Source: Amycolatopsis anabasis (GTDB lineage: Bacteria; Actinomycetota; Actinomycetes; Mycobacteriales; Pseudonocardiaceae). Taken from it: a DNA stretch of 64,000 nucleotides. The translations under genes and the position numbers were made by a program. The notes under the pieces were generated by a model. The model did no database searches. It worked only from the letters and a program-made list of their open reading frames with translations, and was not told the DNA's origin. The stretch's first letter is position 1. Each line of letters starts with the position of its first letter. The DNA lies in assembly GCF_009765355.1 (NCBI RefSeq), contig NZ_VTHK01000032.1, forward strand, positions 1-64,000, given 5' to 3'. Below are positions 7,653 through 16,206 of this stretch, in pieces.

Positions 7653-8477
7653 ATGGTGGATCGGCGTTTCCGCTTCGGCGTGATCGCGGAACCGGAGTAC
7701 ACCGGGGCTCAGTGGCGTGCCGTTGCGCGCCGGGCCGAGGAACTCGGCTACTCGACTTTGTTGATGCCGGACGGGCTGCAGCTGCTCGCACCGCTGCCGG
7801 CCGTGGCGGTGGCGGCCACCGTCACCACCACGTTGCGCGTGGGCACGTTCGTCCTGGCGAGTACGGTGCGCCCGCCCCGGACGACCGCGTGGGAGGCGCA
7901 CAGCCTGGCCACGTTGACCGATCACCGGTTCGAACTCGGCATCGGCACCGGGAACCCCTGGATGAACCAGGCCGCGGTGGACGAGATCGGCGTGCCGGTG
8001 ACCACGCCCGCGCAGCGCCTGGAACTGGTCCGGCGCACCGTGGAAGACCTGCGCCGACTGGAGACGGCCCGGACTCCGGTGATGATCGCCGCCGGTGGCC
8101 CCCGGGCACGAGCCCTGGCCGGTCAGCTCGCCGACATCGTCACCTTGGCCCACAGCCCGCTCGCCCCCAGGCAGGACGTCAAGCAGATGTTCGCCGAGAT
8201 CGCGGAGGCGGCGGGGGAGCGCGCCGACCAGATCGAATACAACCTGAACGTCCCCGCCATCGGCGATTCCATCCCACCCCACATCGCGCCGTTGGTCGGG
8301 GACGACCTGGGCGCTCTGATCGAGGCCGATTCCTTGTACCTGCTCCGCGGAACGCCGCGAGAGATGGCCGACGAAATCCAGCGCCGCCGCGATGTGTTCG
8401 GCTACTCCTACGTCACCGTCAACGCGCTGTACCTGGAAGAGTTCGCTCCGGTCGTCGAACTCCTGCGCGGCCGGTGA
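7653..8477 (+). CDS. LLM-class flavin/F420-dependent oxidoreductase
   Basis: A 274-residue luciferase-like TIM-barrel oxidoreductase. It starts RFRFGVIAE, then GYSTLLMPDGLQLLAPLPAVAVAA, TLRVGTFVLASTVRPP and the phosphate-binding HRFELGIGTGNP, the usual order for the actinobacterial F420-dependent group that resembles MSMEG_2516. Whether it uses F420 or FMN cannot be read from the sequence. The ATG at 7653 follows a CAGGA-type site. It is probably co-transcribed with the preceding TetR gene and controlled by it. The substrate is unknown. Confidence 0.88.
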   Translation: MVDRRFRFGVIAEPEYTGAQWRAVARRAEELGYSTLLMPDGLQLLAPLPAVAVAATVTTTLRVGTFVLASTVRPPRTTAWEAHSLATLTDHRFELGIGTGNPWMNQAAVDEIGVPVTTPAQRLELVRRTVEDLRRLETARTPVMIAAGGPRARALAGQLADIVTLAHSPLAPRQDVKQMFAEIAEAAGERADQIEYNLNVPAIGDSIPPHIAPLVGDDLGALIEADSLYLLRGTPREMADEIQRRRDVFGYSYVTVNALYLEEFAPVVELLRGR

Positions 8478-8619
8478 GAACACCGCCCGCGCGGATGGGG
8501 TGAACGCGGCCGAGCCGTTGCCTTCCGGCCACCGCGGCGCCACCGTGCGCTCCCTTGCCGGAAACCCACCGGCACTAGCGTGAACAGCTCTGCCTTTCGA
8601 CACGACAGGAGTGCGTGTC

Positions 8620-9189
8620 GTGCGGACCTGGGCTCGCGCGCTGGCGCAGGAGCACCTCCTCGGGGCGTTGCCGCGCCGGTGGCGTCACGTGGACGCGGTG
8701 GCGGCCCGAGCGCACCGGATCCGCCGCGCCTTCGAACCGGACGGCGATCTCCTGGTCGCCGCGGCCTATTTGCACGACATCGGCTATGCGCCCGGGATCG
8801 TGGACACCGGTTTCCATCCGCTCGACGGCGCGCGGTACCTGCGGGCGCTCGGGGCGCCGCCGCGGTTGGTCGGCCTGGTCGCCCACCATTCCCTGGCTGC
8901 GGCCGACGCGGAAGCCGTTGGCCTGACCGGGGAACTCGCCGAGTTCGCCGACGAACGGACACCGGTGCGCGACGCGTTGTGGTACTGCGATTTCACCACC
9001 GGCCCGGACGGCCAGTCCATGACCGTCGCCGAGCGCATCCGCGAAGTCTGCGCGCGCTACGGCCGGGACGATCCCAAGTGCCGCATCCGCCTGGCCACCG
9101 CCCGGGAACGGATGGCCGTCGCCTGGAAAACCCGGAAACGCCTGTCCGAAGCCGGAATCATCCCGCCTCGCGGGCGTGCAGCGCCTTGA
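8620..9189 (+). CDS. HD-domain phosphohydrolase-like protein
   Basis: A 189-residue HD-superfamily protein. The metal-binding pair is in AAAYLHDIGYAPG (His-Asp); an upstream His in RRWRHVDAVAARA and the HHS of GLVAHHSLAAADAEA complete the usual H-HD-D set. Such proteins hydrolyse phosphomonoesters or nucleotides; this one is unassigned. The GTG at 8620 is preferred because ACAGGAG ends about 9 bp before it, while the earlier GTG at 8611 abuts the ribosome site. Its 3' end overlaps the convergent desaturase-like gene by 32 bp. Confidence 0.85.
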   Translation: MRTWARALAQEHLLGALPRRWRHVDAVAARAHRIRRAFEPDGDLLVAAAYLHDIGYAPGIVDTGFHPLDGARYLRALGAPPRLVGLVAHHSLAAADAEAVGLTGELAEFADERTPVRDALWYCDFTTGPDGQSMTVAERIREVCARYGRDDPKCRIRLATARERMAVAWKTRKRLSEAGIIPPRGRAAP

Positions 9190-9823
9190 CCGTGGGGGAA
9201 CTGGGGACGCGTGCCGGATCCGGGTAGGTGCCCAGGACCCGGTCGCTGGTACCGGAACTGGTGACGCTGAACCAGTAGTGCTCGTTCTTGAAATGGTGCA
9301 ACCGGTGGTTGCGCCAGACCGCGCGGAACGCCCACGTGCGCGGCTTGTAGTCACTGTGCACGAGGTAGTGCGTCCATTCGTAGCCGAGGCCGAGCAGGCC
9401 GAGGAACACCAGGAAGGTGAGGCCGAGACCGAGGCGGGGGAAGGCGAGCAGCGCGAGCGCGGTGACGGCCGGCAACAGCCAGAGATGCGTCTGCCAGGGA
9501 ATGAACACCAACGGCACATCGCGGGGATCGGCGTGGTGCTCGCGGTGTTTCCGGGCGAGCAGCGAATCGACGGTCAGTCGTCCCAGCCGACGCGGCCGCC
9601 AATGCAGCACGCAGACGTGCACGATCCATTCGAAGAACGGGAACACGGCGAGCATGATCACCGGCACCAGGGCATCGGTCCACCGCCAGTCGCCGATCAG
9701 CACGCGGGCGACCACCGCGGCGGTGAGCAGCGTGGCGATCAGCCAGGGCGACGGGTAGCGCCAGAAAACGCGGGCGGCCTCGATGAGCGGGAGTTGCGTG
9801 CGGCGGGCTCCGGGGTGGTTCAT
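9158..9823 (-). CDS. Fatty-acid hydroxylase / sterol desaturase-family membrane protein
   Basis: A 221-residue membrane-bound di-iron enzyme of the FA_hydroxylase family. Four membrane stretches (residues 25-45, 50-70, 108-125 and 128-148) surround the histidine boxes: HVCVLH, KHREHH, HYLVH and NHRLHHFKNEH. The boxes fit the family pattern of 8-10 His ligands. Related enzymes hydroxylate or desaturate carotenoids, sterols and acyl chains; no substrate can be assigned. Its ATG overlaps the stop of the GntR gene (ATGA), so the two are coupled and GntR probably regulates it. It overlaps the convergent HD gene by 32 bp. Confidence 0.88.
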   Translation of the reverse strand: MNHPGARRTQLPLIEAARVFWRYPSPWLIATLLTAAVVARVLIGDWRWTDALVPVIMLAVFPFFEWIVHVCVLHWRPRRLGRLTVDSLLARKHREHHADPRDVPLVFIPWQTHLWLLPAVTALALLAFPRLGLGLTFLVFLGLLGLGYEWTHYLVHSDYKPRTWAFRAVWRNHRLHHFKNEHYWFSVTSSGTSDRVLGTYPDPARVPSSPTVKALHAREAG

Positions 9824-10542
9824 GAATCCTCCTCCAGGCGTTCGATGGCCTTGAGAAATTCGGTGGTGGCCGGGGCCAGCAGATCCTCGGCGGCGCGTTT
9901 GGCGAGCGTGGGGTTCCGCGCGGTGATGGCGTCGGTGAGCGCGCGATAGGCGTTCACCCGGTTGACCTCGGCCGCCATGATCCCGGCCAGCGCGTCGAGG
10001 GCGGGTTCGTACGCCTCGCGCAGGCCGTTGAACAGGAGGCGGAACACGATCGAGTCCGCGCCGTCGACGACGTGGTCCCAGAACGCGATCGCGGCGCGTT
10101 GCCGGGCTACCGGATCCTGCTCCGCCTTCAGCGCGGCCACCGCGTCGCGCAGCAGCGGTCCCAGACGCGCGTTCGCGCGTTCCGCGGCCAGGGCGGCGAC
10201 CTCCGGCCCGATGATCAAGCGCGCCTCCAGCACGCTGCGCACGACCGCGAGATCCGGTTCGCCGCCGCGGAACAGCAGGCTCGGCAGCAGATCCAGGCCC
10301 GCATGGCGCCGGAAGTCGCGGACGGTGGTCGCCCCGCCCTGGCGCACCTCGACCAGCCCGGCATGCGCCATCCGTTGCAGCGCCTCGCGGACCGCGGGCC
10401 GGGACACACCGAGCACCTCGGCGAGCCGCCGTTCGGCGGGCAGGGTCTCACCCGGCACGAGCTCACCGCCGACCACGTCGGCGAGGACCTGCTCGAACAC
10501 CTCGTCGGGAACCGACCGGCGTGCCACCCGTTTCAGCGCCAT
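9820..10542 (-). CDS. GntR-family (FadR subfamily) regulator
   Basis: A 240-residue regulator. The winged helix at residues 10-75 contains LPAERRLAEVLGVSRPAVREALQRM and LVEVRQGGATTV. An all-helical FCD/FadR-type ligand domain follows (EARLIIGPEVAALAAERA and DHVVDGADSIVFRLLFN). The ATG at 10542 is chosen because the HTH begins about 10 residues later and because the longer frame upstream has no support. There is no clear Shine-Dalgarno, so it may be leaderless. It is coupled to the di-iron hydroxylase gene, and a TGG-N5-CCA-like site lies 38 bp upstream. Confidence 0.88.
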   Translation of the reverse strand: MALKRVARRSVPDEVFEQVLADVVGGELVPGETLPAERRLAEVLGVSRPAVREALQRMAHAGLVEVRQGGATTVRDFRRHAGLDLLPSLLFRGGEPDLAVVRSVLEARLIIGPEVAALAAERANARLGPLLRDAVAALKAEQDPVARQRAAIAFWDHVVDGADSIVFRLLFNGLREAYEPALDALAGIMAAEVNRVNAYRALTDAITARNPTLAKRAAEDLLAPATTEFLKAIERLEEDS

Positions 10543-10579
10543 GGCCAGGAGGCTAGATACCTGGCGGCCAGAGGTCAAG

Positions 10580-10590
10580 TGGCCAGACCA
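10580..10590. promoter_or_regulatory. Candidate FadR-type GntR operator
   Basis: TGGCCAGACCA fits the TGGTnnGACCA-like half-palindromic sites of FadR-subfamily regulators. It lies 38 bp upstream of the GntR start and about 120 bp upstream of the DUF397 gene. A second short palindrome, CTGGCGGCCAG, sits at 10561-10571. Assignment is by pattern only. Confidence 0.4.
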
Positions 10591-10709
10591 GTTCAAATTC
10601 GGTGATCCGCAATCGGCCGTCAACCGCTACTCTGTTTGGGCGCTGCCCCGGACCCCGGCACAGTCAGGTTGAGATCAAATCCAGATCAAAACCGGGGAAA
10701 GGCACAGTC

Positions 10710-10919
10710 ATGAACATGTGGCACTCCGTCATGATCGACTGGCGTACCAGCAGCTACACCCACTACGAGGAAAACGCGTGTGTGGAGGTCGGCGCCACGA
10801 GGGACCTGATCGGCGTCCGGGACACCAAACAAGCCGGGATCCCCGCGCATGCGCGGCCGGTGCTGGTGTTCACCCGGCGGGCGTTCAGGGCGTTCGTCGA
10901 GGGGCTCAAGGCGGGCTGA
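10710..10919 (+). CDS. DUF397 domain protein
   Basis: A 69-residue protein with the DUF397 pattern: WRTSSYTHYEENACVEVG, then VRDTKQ and a C-terminal LVFTRRAFRAFVEGLK. In actinomycetes these small proteins usually lie next to an Xre/DUF5753 helix-turn-helix gene and act in developmental or antibiotic control. No such partner is adjacent here, so this is an isolated copy. GGGGAAAGG precedes the ATG by about 9 bp. Confidence 0.85.
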   Translation: MNMWHSVMIDWRTSSYTHYEENACVEVGATRDLIGVRDTKQAGIPAHARPVLVFTRRAFRAFVEGLKAG

Positions 10920-10966
10920 GTCCCGCGGCGGTTGCCGATTCCGGAACCAGTCAGCAGGCTGGGACC

Positions 10967-12193
10967 GTGCTGACTGATCACGCGGACCCCGAACTGCTGG
11001 CACGTGCCCGTGCGCTGCTCGCCGAGCATCCGGTGGTCGACGGCCACAACGATCTGGCCTGGGCGTTGCGGACTCAGGTGGGCTACGACGTGGACCGGCG
11101 CGATCTCGCCGCCGATCAGTCGGCGTACCAGCACACCGACCTCGCGCGCCTGCGCGCGGGCGGCGTCGGCGCGCAGTTCTGGTCGGTTTTCGTGCCCGCT
11201 GACTACCAGGGAGATCGCGCGGTGAGCGCGACGCTCGAGCAGATCGACTGCGTGCGGGCGCTGGCGGATCGCTACCCCGGGGAACTGCGTCTCACGTGCA
11301 CGGCCGACGAGGTGGAGGCCGCGCGGGCGCAGGGGCGGATCGCGTCCCTGATGGGCGCCGAGGGCGGGCACTCCATCGCGTGTTCGCTGGCCACGCTGCG
11401 GGCGCTGTACGCGCTCGGCGTGCGGTACCTGACCCTCACCCACAACGACAACGTCCCCTGGGCGGATTCGGCCACCGACCGCCCCGCCGCGGGCGGCCTG
11501 ACCCGGTTCGGCGAGGAGGTGGTGCGCGAGATGAACCGGCTGGGCATGCTGGTGGATCTCTCGCACGTCTCCGCGGACACCATGCGGGCCGCGCTGCGGA
11601 CCAGCCGCGCTCCGGTGATCTTCTCGCACTCCTCGGCCCGCGCGGTCTGCGACCACCCGCGCAACATCCCGGACGACGTGCTGGAATCGTTGCGCGCCAA
11701 CGGAGGCGTGGCGATGGCGACCTTCGTGCCCAAGTTCGTGCTCCCCGAAGCCGTGGCCTGGACCCAGGCCGCCGACGAGAACATGCGGGCACACGGCCTG
11801 CACCCGCTGGACACCACGCCCGCCGCGATGGAGGTGCACCGGGCGTTCGAGGCCGCCCGGCCACGACCGGTCGCGACGGCGGCGACGGTGGCCGACCACC
11901 TGGACCACATGCGCGCCGTCGCGGGAATCGACCACCTCGGCCTCGGCGGCGATTTCGACGGCACGGCCTTCACCCCGGCCGGGCTCGACGACGTCTCCGG
12001 GTATCCCAACCTGATCGCCGAACTCCTCGGCCGCGGCTGGTCCGCGGCGGACCTCGCCAAACTGACCTGGGGCAACGCGGTCCGCGTGCTGCGGGAGGCC
12101 GAACGCGTGGCCGGGGAGCTGCGCCGGACCGAGCGGCCGTCGATCGCCACCCTCGAACAGCTCGACGGCCAGGATCAGGTGGCTTCGGCGTAG
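10967..12193 (+). CDS. Membrane-dipeptidase-like (M19/renal dipeptidase) hydrolase
   Basis: A 408-residue zinc amidohydrolase-fold dipeptidase. The metal motif is VDGHNDLAW (His and Asp), the bridging Glu is in MGAEGGHS, later His ligands are in LTLTHND, VDLSHVS and FSHSSARA, and the Asp is in LGGDFDG. These match bacterial M19 enzymes that cleave dipeptides, often with D-residues at the C-terminus. No signal peptide is present, so it is cytoplasmic. The GTG at 10967 is chosen as the first start that keeps the family N-terminus. The 3' end overlaps the convergent HEAT-repeat gene by 19 bp. Confidence 0.92.
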   Translation: MLTDHADPELLARARALLAEHPVVDGHNDLAWALRTQVGYDVDRRDLAADQSAYQHTDLARLRAGGVGAQFWSVFVPADYQGDRAVSATLEQIDCVRALADRYPGELRLTCTADEVEAARAQGRIASLMGAEGGHSIACSLATLRALYALGVRYLTLTHNDNVPWADSATDRPAAGGLTRFGEEVVREMNRLGMLVDLSHVSADTMRAALRTSRAPVIFSHSSARAVCDHPRNIPDDVLESLRANGGVAMATFVPKFVLPEAVAWTQAADENMRAHGLHPLDTTPAAMEVHRAFEAARPRPVATAATVADHLDHMRAVAGIDHLGLGGDFDGTAFTPAGLDDVSGYPNLIAELLGRGWSAADLAKLTWGNAVRVLREAERVAGELRRTERPSIATLEQLDGQDQVASA

Positions 12194-12477
12194 TCCTCCT
12201 GCCGCGACTTCCAGGACGACAGCGCCGTGTCCGCGGTCGACGCGGCCGCGCCCAGGGCGTCGTCTCCGGCGATCTCCTCCAGGACCGCCACGGCCCGTTC
12301 GGCCATCCCGTACCGGAGCAGGTAGGTCGCGGCGGTGCAGCGGACGTACGGCGACTCGTCGTCCAGCAGGGGGAGCAGGATGTCGTCGACGGTAGCCGCC
12401 TCGGCCCACCGCGCGACGAGGGGATCCGGTGCGGTGGATGCCTCGTCCGCGGCCGTGTCCTCGTCGCCGGTGTCCAT
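12175..12477 (-). CDS. Small HEAT-repeat-like (DUF2019-type) protein
   Basis: A 100-residue acidic helical protein. After an acidic leader (MDTGDEDTAADEAS) it carries one HEAT-like helical pair: LLPLLDDESPYVRCTAATYLL, then AVAVLEEIAGDDALG and a terminal TALSSWKSRQ. This resembles DUF2019, seen in stand-alone helper or immunity-like proteins. The ATG at 12477 has GGAGG 5-6 bp upstream; the longer reading frame does not. Function unknown. Confidence 0.7.
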   Translation of the reverse strand: MDTGDEDTAADEASTAPDPLVARWAEAATVDDILLPLLDDESPYVRCTAATYLLRYGMAERAVAVLEEIAGDDALGAAASTADTALSSWKSRQEDYAEAT

Positions 12478-12863
12478 CGCTGCCTCCAAGCTGCTCCCGA
12501 TCGTTCCCGGCACCCTAGCCGCCGCCAGGATGCGCGGAGTGAACCGGCCCCGCGCCACCCGTCCGGGAAACCCTTGGCAGTCTTAGCCTTGCGAGCTTGT
12601 GCGTGTCTACTACACGATGTGGTGAAACGGCGTTCGCCGGACGGTCACGTCCGAAGTGGATTCGCCGGTCCCGTTTCCTGTTCGGAGAACGAACGTTTCG
12701 ACCGGAATGCCATGTGGAATGACATATCCGTTCGAAATGCGGTTTCCGTATGTTTCGCGGCCCAAAGCCTACTTTCGGCGGTGGTCGGGGCAGACGCGCC
12801 TCAGGACACTGGTCACGTCTCCGGAGCGCCTCACTTCCCGGTCGAAATCCCCAAGGAGGCACG
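12478..12863. other. Intergenic region upstream of the snapalysin gene
   Basis: About 390 bp without a convincing gene. It presumably holds the promoter of the exported protease (reading right) and of the HEAT protein (reading left). It is less GC-rich than coding DNA around 12590-12780. I see no clear operator. Confidence 0.5.
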
Positions 12864-13421
12864 ATGTTCTTCCGGAAAGCCGCGACCACATTGGTCACCC
12901 TGTTCGGGCTGGCGTTCCTGATCCCAGCGCTGGTCGGCGCTCCGTCTTCGGCGGCGGCACCGGTCGCGGTTCGCACGATCTACTACGACGCCAGTCAGGC
13001 GCAGGAGTTCAGGGCGGCCGTCGACGAGGGCGCCGAGGCGTGGAACAAGGCGGTGCCGACGATCGTGCTCAAACCCGCGACCGGGAGCCAGGCGACGGTC
13101 CGGGTGTACGCCGACGACGGCTGGCCGCGGGCCATTCCCGCCGGGTTCGGCCGCGGCACCGTCTACATGGGACGGCAAGCGGTCAACGACGGGTTCTACC
13201 CACCGCGGATCGCGGCGCACGAACTCGGGCACATCCTCGGGCTGCCCGACAACCGGAACGGGCGCTGCGACTACCTGATGTCCGGTCACAGTTCGCCGAC
13301 CTCGTGCAAGAGCACCACGCCGCACGCCACCGAGGCGGAGCAGGTCAGGCGGAACGCGGGTGGCGGCGTTCTCGCGGTCGACACCCGGCAGGCCGCCTAC
13401 GCGGACTGCTTCGTGTTCTGA
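12864..13421 (+). CDS. Secreted snapalysin-type (M7) zinc metalloprotease
   Basis: A 185-residue exported protein. A signal peptide covers residues 1-31 (Arg/Lys at the start, then VTLFGLAFLIPALV, cleavage near SSAAAP). The mature part holds the M7 motif AAHELGHILGLPD, with zinc ligands His, His and Asp (HExxHxxGxxD), and Cys residues near GRCDYLM, TSCKS and the C-terminal ADCFVF that can form the family disulfides. Snapalysins are small neutral proteases secreted by streptomycetes and relatives. AAGGAGG lies 5 bp before the ATG. No LysR-type regulator, a frequent partner, is adjacent. Confidence 0.92.
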   Translation: MFFRKAATTLVTLFGLAFLIPALVGAPSSAAAPVAVRTIYYDASQAQEFRAAVDEGAEAWNKAVPTIVLKPATGSQATVRVYADDGWPRAIPAGFGRGTVYMGRQAVNDGFYPPRIAAHELGHILGLPDNRNGRCDYLMSGHSSPTSCKSTTPHATEAEQVRRNAGGGVLAVDTRQAAYADCFVF

Positions 13422-13429
13422 CCGCCACC

Positions 13430-13463
13430 GGCGCCCCGGGCACACCGACGTGCCCGGGGCGCC
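13430..13463. terminator. Bidirectional hairpin terminator
   Basis: A perfect 14-bp stem GGCGCCCCGGGCAC / GTGCCCGGGGCGCC with a 6-base loop fills the gap between the convergent snapalysin and GNAT genes. Confidence 0.85.
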
Positions 13464-13901
13464 CTACGCCAGCGGGCGGTCGTAGCGGATGAAACCGTTG
13501 AAGCTGGCGACCTTGTCGTAGAGGAGCCGGGCCCGGGCGTTGTCCTGCTGGGTCGTCCAGTAGAGCCGGGACGCCCCGCGCTCGCGGGCCAGCGACGCCA
13601 CGCGCTCGATCAGCGCGCGGGCCGCGCCCTGCCCGCGCGCCTCCTCGGCGACGAACAGGTCCTGCAGGTAGCAGCCTTCGCCGAGCCAGACCATGGTGTG
13701 GAACAGGTAGTGCGCGATGCCGACCGCCCGCCCGCCCGAGCGCGCGGCCAGGCCGTGCACACCGTCTCCGGTCATGAGCCTGTCCCAGGTGTGGTGGTAG
13801 GCGTCATCGGGCAACGGGGTGCGGTAGAAGGCCTTGTAGCCACGGGCCAGGACCTCCCAGTCCGCACGGTCTTCGGGGCGCAGCGGGCCGATCTCGATCA
13901 C
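13464..13901 (-). CDS. GNAT-family N-acetyltransferase
   Basis: A 145-residue acetyltransferase. Motif A is YLQDLFVAEEARGQGAARALI, with the R-x-x-G-x-A pyrophosphate loop for acetyl-CoA; beta-strand and helix features at YWTTQQDNARARLLYDK match the C-terminal motif B. The closest family type is the small spermidine/amino-acid acetyltransferase-like group, but the substrate is open. The GTG at 13901 has GGAGGAG about 6 bp upstream; the longer frame has no ribosome site. It faces the DinB gene across a divergent promoter. Confidence 0.9.
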   Translation of the reverse strand: MIEIGPLRPEDRADWEVLARGYKAFYRTPLPDDAYHHTWDRLMTGDGVHGLAARSGGRAVGIAHYLFHTMVWLGEGCYLQDLFVAEEARGQGAARALIERVASLARERGASRLYWTTQQDNARARLLYDKVASFNGFIRYDRPLA

Positions 13902-13949
13902 GAGCGTCTCCTCCGGGTGAGCTTCTTCGCGCTCGAGACTGTCCTCATG

Positions 13950-13996
13950 AGTGGCCTTGTGAAATGGCCAACCGTCACATGATCCGAAAGGCCACT
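13950..13996. repeat. Inverted repeat AGTGGCCTT / AAGGCCACT
   Basis: 9-bp arms at 13950-13958 and 13988-13996 in the divergent GNAT/DinB gap. Hairpins with AGTGGCCTT...AAGGCCACT arms are, to my recollection, frequent between genes in Amycolatopsis genomes. That genus link is from memory, not computed. Confidence 0.6.
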
Positions 13997-14123
13997 TAGA
14001 CGTCGTGAATGGACCGTGTTGCTGTGCGAACTCATTTCTCGAACCCCCGGACGTTGCGGGAAAAGCGACGACGCCTCCAAATGCGGGTGCGGCGCCGGGG
14101 ATCGACGGCCTACGCTCCGCGAT

Positions 14124-14609
14124 ATGGGCGACGAGCCGGAACTGCCGTGGATGCGGTCCGAACGCGAGGTGCTGCTGCACTACCTCGACAAGATGCGGAA
14201 CGCGGTGGTCCGGACCACCGAGGGACTGACCGAGGAGCAGGTGCGCGCGCCCGGTGTGCCGTCCGGGACCAACCTCCTCGGCCTCGTCCAGCACCTCACC
14301 GCGATGGAAGTGCACTGGTTCGAGCGGGTGTTCCTCGGTGAGGACCGAGTCATCGACGAGTCCATGGCGGTGCCCGCCGGGGTCACCCGTGACGAGGTCG
14401 TGGCCGCCTACCGCGCGGCGTGCGCCCGGAGCGACGAGATCGTGCGCGCGTGCCCCGACCTCGCCACGATGTCCAGGATCGCCAACCCGGGCGAGGACTT
14501 GCGGGACCCGCTGCGCGTCATCGTGGCGCACATGATCGAGGAGACCGGGCGGCACGCCGGCCACGCCGACATTCTGCGCGAACAACTCGACGGCGTGACC
14601 GGCCGATGA
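14124..14609 (+). CDS. DinB-family (DUF664) protein
   Basis: A 161-residue four-helix DinB-fold protein. The pattern SEREVLLHYLDKMRNAVVRTTEGLTEEQ, LVQHLTAMEVHWFERVF and the C-terminal AHMIEETGRHAGHADILRE provides the three conserved His positions that bind a metal. The family includes mycothiol-dependent transferases (MDMPI/bacillithiol transferase relatives), which suits an actinomycete, but no reaction can be assigned. ATG 14124 gives the normal family length. Confidence 0.9.
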   Translation: MGDEPELPWMRSEREVLLHYLDKMRNAVVRTTEGLTEEQVRAPGVPSGTNLLGLVQHLTAMEVHWFERVFLGEDRVIDESMAVPAGVTRDEVVAAYRAACARSDEIVRACPDLATMSRIANPGEDLRDPLRVIVAHMIEETGRHAGHADILREQLDGVTGR

Positions 14610-14628
14610 TCCCGCCCGCCCCGAACCC

Positions 14629-16038
14629 TCACTCGAGGTCGGGGACGGCCGGGAGTTCGATCCGCACGCAGGTCCCGCGCCCCTGCGGCGGGTCGACGCA
14701 GCGGACGGTGCCGCCGTGGGCGGCCACGGTGTTGGCGACGATGGCGAGTCCGAGCCCGGAGCCGGGGAGCGCGCGGGCGCCCGGGGCGCGCCAGAACCGT
14801 TCGAACGCCTGCTCCCGGTGCTGCTCCGGGATCCCGGGCCCCTGATCGGCGACGGTGAGCCAGCCCGGGCCGGACCGGACGGCGACCACGGATCCGGCCG
14901 GGGCGAATTTGACCGCGTTGTCGAGCAGGTTCAGCACCGTGCGTTCCAGGGCCACGGCGTCCCCGACGGTGCACCACGGCGTGACGACGATGTCGAAGAC
15001 GTGATCCGGTGCCCGGCTGGACGCGCGCCGCACGGCCCGGTCGATCACGGTCCGCACGCGCACCTCGTCGCGCGCCAGCTCGGTTCCGTCCCGGGCCAGT
15101 TCGACCAGTTCGCCGATCAGATCGCTGAATTCCCCGGCCTGCGCCTGGAGCCGGTCGAGGACCGTGGCCCGCCGGTCGGCCGGGATGGCGCGGCCGCTGC
15201 GTTCGCTGCGGACCAGCAGATCCACGTTCGTGCGCAGGCTGGTGAGCGGGGTGCGCAACTCGTGGGCGGCGTCGGTGACGAGCTGGTGCTGCCGCGTCCG
15301 GGATTCCCGCAGGGCCGAGGTCATCGCGGTGAACGCCCGGCCGAGCCGGCCGACCTCGTCCTGTCCGGTGACCTCCACCGTGGTTTCCAGGTCGTCGGTG
15401 CGGGCGATGTGCTCGGCGGTCATCGTCAACCGTTCCATCGGCGCGAGCGAGCGGCGGGCCAGCAGCAGTCCGGTGATCGCCGCGGCGGTGACGCCGAGGA
15501 AGCACAGCACGACCAGGATGTTGGCCAGCCCGGTCAGCGTGTCGTCGATGGCGGTGGTGCCGCGCCAGATGGCCAGTACGTCACCGTTCCCGAGCGGGCG
15601 CAGGGTGATCCGCACCGGCTCGCCGGATTCGGTTTCACCGTCGCGCAACGTGACCGCGGTGACGGCGCGATCCTCGGGGATGGCGCGCACCGGGTCGATA
15701 CCGGGCGGGGTGCAGGAACTGCCGTCGGCACGCAGGAGCTCGATCCCCTGCAGGAACTGCAGCATCGCCCCGGCCGGATCGGTGGTGTCGCAGAGGAACG
15801 TCAGTTCGGCCGGCTGGGGTGGTTTGCGCGAGCCCTCCGTCGCCTGGAACACGCGCGGGATCGGCTGCCGGAGCAAGGTTTGGTCCAGCTGCGCCCGCAG
15901 GTTGTACCGGGTCGCGAACCAGGTGACGGCGCTGATGCTCATGATCGCGGTGGCGACGATGCAGGCCGTGGTGAGGGCGATCCGGCTGCGTAGCAGGAGC
16001 CGCCTGGCCCGCGGCGAGCGGCGGTAACGCGAACGCAT
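14629..16038 (-). CDS. Sensor histidine kinase (orphan)
   Basis: A 469-residue membrane kinase. Helix 1 is near residues 15-40, an extracytoplasmic sensor follows to about 160, then helix 2 (LANILVVLCFLGVTAAAITGLLLA) and a HAMP segment. The H-box is TDAAHELRTPLTSLR, and the ATPase has LLDNAVKFAP, DQGPGIPEQ and GSGLGLAIV. These are the MprB/CseC-like features. No response-regulator gene is adjacent, although such kinases normally follow one. ATG 16038 is used; an in-frame GTG at 16089 would add 17 residues. It faces the GT39 gene, whose promoter carries phased TCTCA repeats. Confidence 0.88.
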   Translation of the reverse strand: MRSRYRRSPRARRLLLRSRIALTTACIVATAIMSISAVTWFATRYNLRAQLDQTLLRQPIPRVFQATEGSRKPPQPAELTFLCDTTDPAGAMLQFLQGIELLRADGSSCTPPGIDPVRAIPEDRAVTAVTLRDGETESGEPVRITLRPLGNGDVLAIWRGTTAIDDTLTGLANILVVLCFLGVTAAAITGLLLARRSLAPMERLTMTAEHIARTDDLETTVEVTGQDEVGRLGRAFTAMTSALRESRTRQHQLVTDAAHELRTPLTSLRTNVDLLVRSERSGRAIPADRRATVLDRLQAQAGEFSDLIGELVELARDGTELARDEVRVRTVIDRAVRRASSRAPDHVFDIVVTPWCTVGDAVALERTVLNLLDNAVKFAPAGSVVAVRSGPGWLTVADQGPGIPEQHREQAFERFWRAPGARALPGSGLGLAIVANTVAAHGGTVRCVDPPQGRGTCVRIELPAVPDLE

Positions 16039-16118
16039 CGATTCGTCCGTCCATTGTGTACCCGGGTGAACGGTTTCGGAATGCGACACTACTACCGGAA
16101 TACCCGCGGCGGCGCTTC

Positions 16119-16156
16119 TCTCACGATCTTCTCAGTTTGCGCCCAGGCTTCTCTCA
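16119..16156. promoter_or_regulatory. Phased TCTCA direct repeats (response-regulator-like site)
   Basis: TCTCA occurs at 16119-16123, 16130-16134 and 16152-16156, i.e. at spacings of 11 and 22 bp, one and two helical turns on the same DNA face. An 11-bp copy of GCTTCTCTCAC occurs twice (16114 and 16147). Such direct repeats are how OmpR/PhoB-type regulators dock. The site lies between the kinase and the glycosyltransferase genes. Confidence 0.6.
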
Positions 16157-16206
16157 CCGGCGACCGGACACGCTTTCCGGAGGTTTCCTCACCACGAAAG
16201 GGAAGA

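Noticed and set aside
5721..8477. P450 and LLM oxidoreductase as parts of the biosynthetic cluster
   Set aside because: They lie about 19 kb away, separated by housekeeping-type and sugar-use genes, and have their own TetR regulators.
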